Source: CAYRHJ01 sp964424105 (GTDB lineage: Bacteria > Planctomycetota > Phycisphaerae > UBA1845). From it: 64,000 nucleotides of DNA. The translations under genes were made by a program, and so were the position numbers. The stretch spans positions 78,853 through 142,852 of the forward strand of contig CAYRHJ010000032.1 of NCBI GenBank assembly GCA_964424105.1, given 5' to 3'. The notes beneath the pieces were generated by a model. It ran no database searches. It worked only from the letters and a program-made list of their open reading frames with translations, and had not been told where the DNA came from. Shown in pieces: positions 63,785 through 64,000 of this stretch (its first letter is position 1; each line of letters begins with the position of its first letter).

Positions 63785-63970
63785 GACCGCTCGCTTCGCG
63801 CTCGCGGCTCGTGAAGGGGCGGGTGAAACGCGGGCATAATGGGGAACGTAAGTCATCGACTCCCCCACCTCCAAAGGAGGTGGGCCACCCATGCGGGTCA
63901 TCGAGACCCCACCCATCGCTGCGCGATGGATGGGGCACCCATACCGGATTCCGGCGTTCGCCGGAATGAC
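63785..63970 (-). repeat. composite hairpin element, second copy, with family 5 and family 1
   Basis: On the minus strand the order is: family 1 (63944-63970), hairpin CCCCACCCATCGC and partner (63907-63935), then TGGGTGG, hairpin CCCACCTCC-TTT-GGAGGTGGG (63864-63884), GATGACTTACG, spacer with CGTTTCACCC, and family 4 (63785-63815). The part 63785-63893 is the reverse complement of 45363-45497 except for a 20-base gap. The final 280 bases of the window contain no gene. Confidence 0.9.
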
Positions 63971-64000
63971 GGATGCGGGTGGTCGCGGATCGTTCAGAAG

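Overview
The window reads as a piece of chromosome from a planctomycete, most likely of the Phycisphaerae type (inferred, not proven). The grounds are a dockerin-like Asp-rich C-terminus on a small secreted protein, a secreted protein with a VPAP-type PEP-CTERM-like tail, an S74/adhesin-style exported protein, a tandem 6-pyruvoyl-tetrahydropterin synthase-like protein, split menaquinone genes, and a very high density of short palindromic repeats. Coding density is high and many genes overlap by 4 bases. No transposase, phage gene, CRISPR array or rRNA is visible. Three tRNAs are present: Ser-GCU, Ala-GGC and Arg-ACG.

Layout. 1-3114: a partial Mpo1-like membrane protein, a tetrahaem cytochrome c, and a thioesterase/EthD/crotonase trio. 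3668-17635: a six-gene alpha-glucan and trehalose cluster (glgE, a treS-maltokinase fusion, malQ, glgB, treZ, glgX), mostly translationally coupled. 18037-22393: nrnA-like DHH phosphoesterase, kbl, tRNA-Ser and an M32 carboxypeptidase. 22609-26831: three exported proteins on the minus strand. 27261-34194: a TauE/SafE permease, a small lipoprotein-like protein, typA, rsmJ, a PEP-CTERM-like protein, a phosphatase-like lipoprotein and a UbiA prenyltransferase. 34191-42022: ubiX, a TPR membrane protein and ubiE/menG (one operon with ubiA), superoxide dismutase, a formyltransferase, a GNAT protein and ubiD. 42076-46431: a HEYYH putative metallopeptidase coupled to a Xer recombinase, a degenerate UvrC N-half homologue, tRNA-Ala and an Oxa1/EMC3-like membrane protein. 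46487-51167: a small RHH-like protein and two large paralogous alkaline-phosphatase-superfamily proteins. 51838-63721: tRNA-Arg, ACT-domain protein, APC permease, trmB, yggS, VOC protein, twin PTPS, a 1103-residue sortilin/BNR-type exported protein, a glycine-zipper lipoprotein and an OPA-family transporter.

The glucan genes make a coherent pathway: TreS/maltokinase turns trehalose into maltose 1-phosphate, GlgE polymerises it, GlgB branches the glucan, GlgX and MalQ take it apart, and TreZ would release trehalose from maltooligosyl-trehalose. The usual TreY partner is not in the window. UbiA, UbiX, UbiD and UbiE together fit menaquinone synthesis, probably by the futalosine route.

The most striking feature is the set of dispersed palindromic elements. 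Family 1 (about 28 bp, core TCCGGC-N4-GCCGGA) occurs about two dozen times. A second superfamily is built on GACCGCTC...CGCGGCTCG. A third is a set of strong hairpins that, with the second, form composite elements of about 110-135 bp. Several copies lie in frame inside conserved genes (treS-mak, glgB, ubiD, a protease signal peptide), where they encode extra linkers, much as palindromic elements do in Rickettsia.
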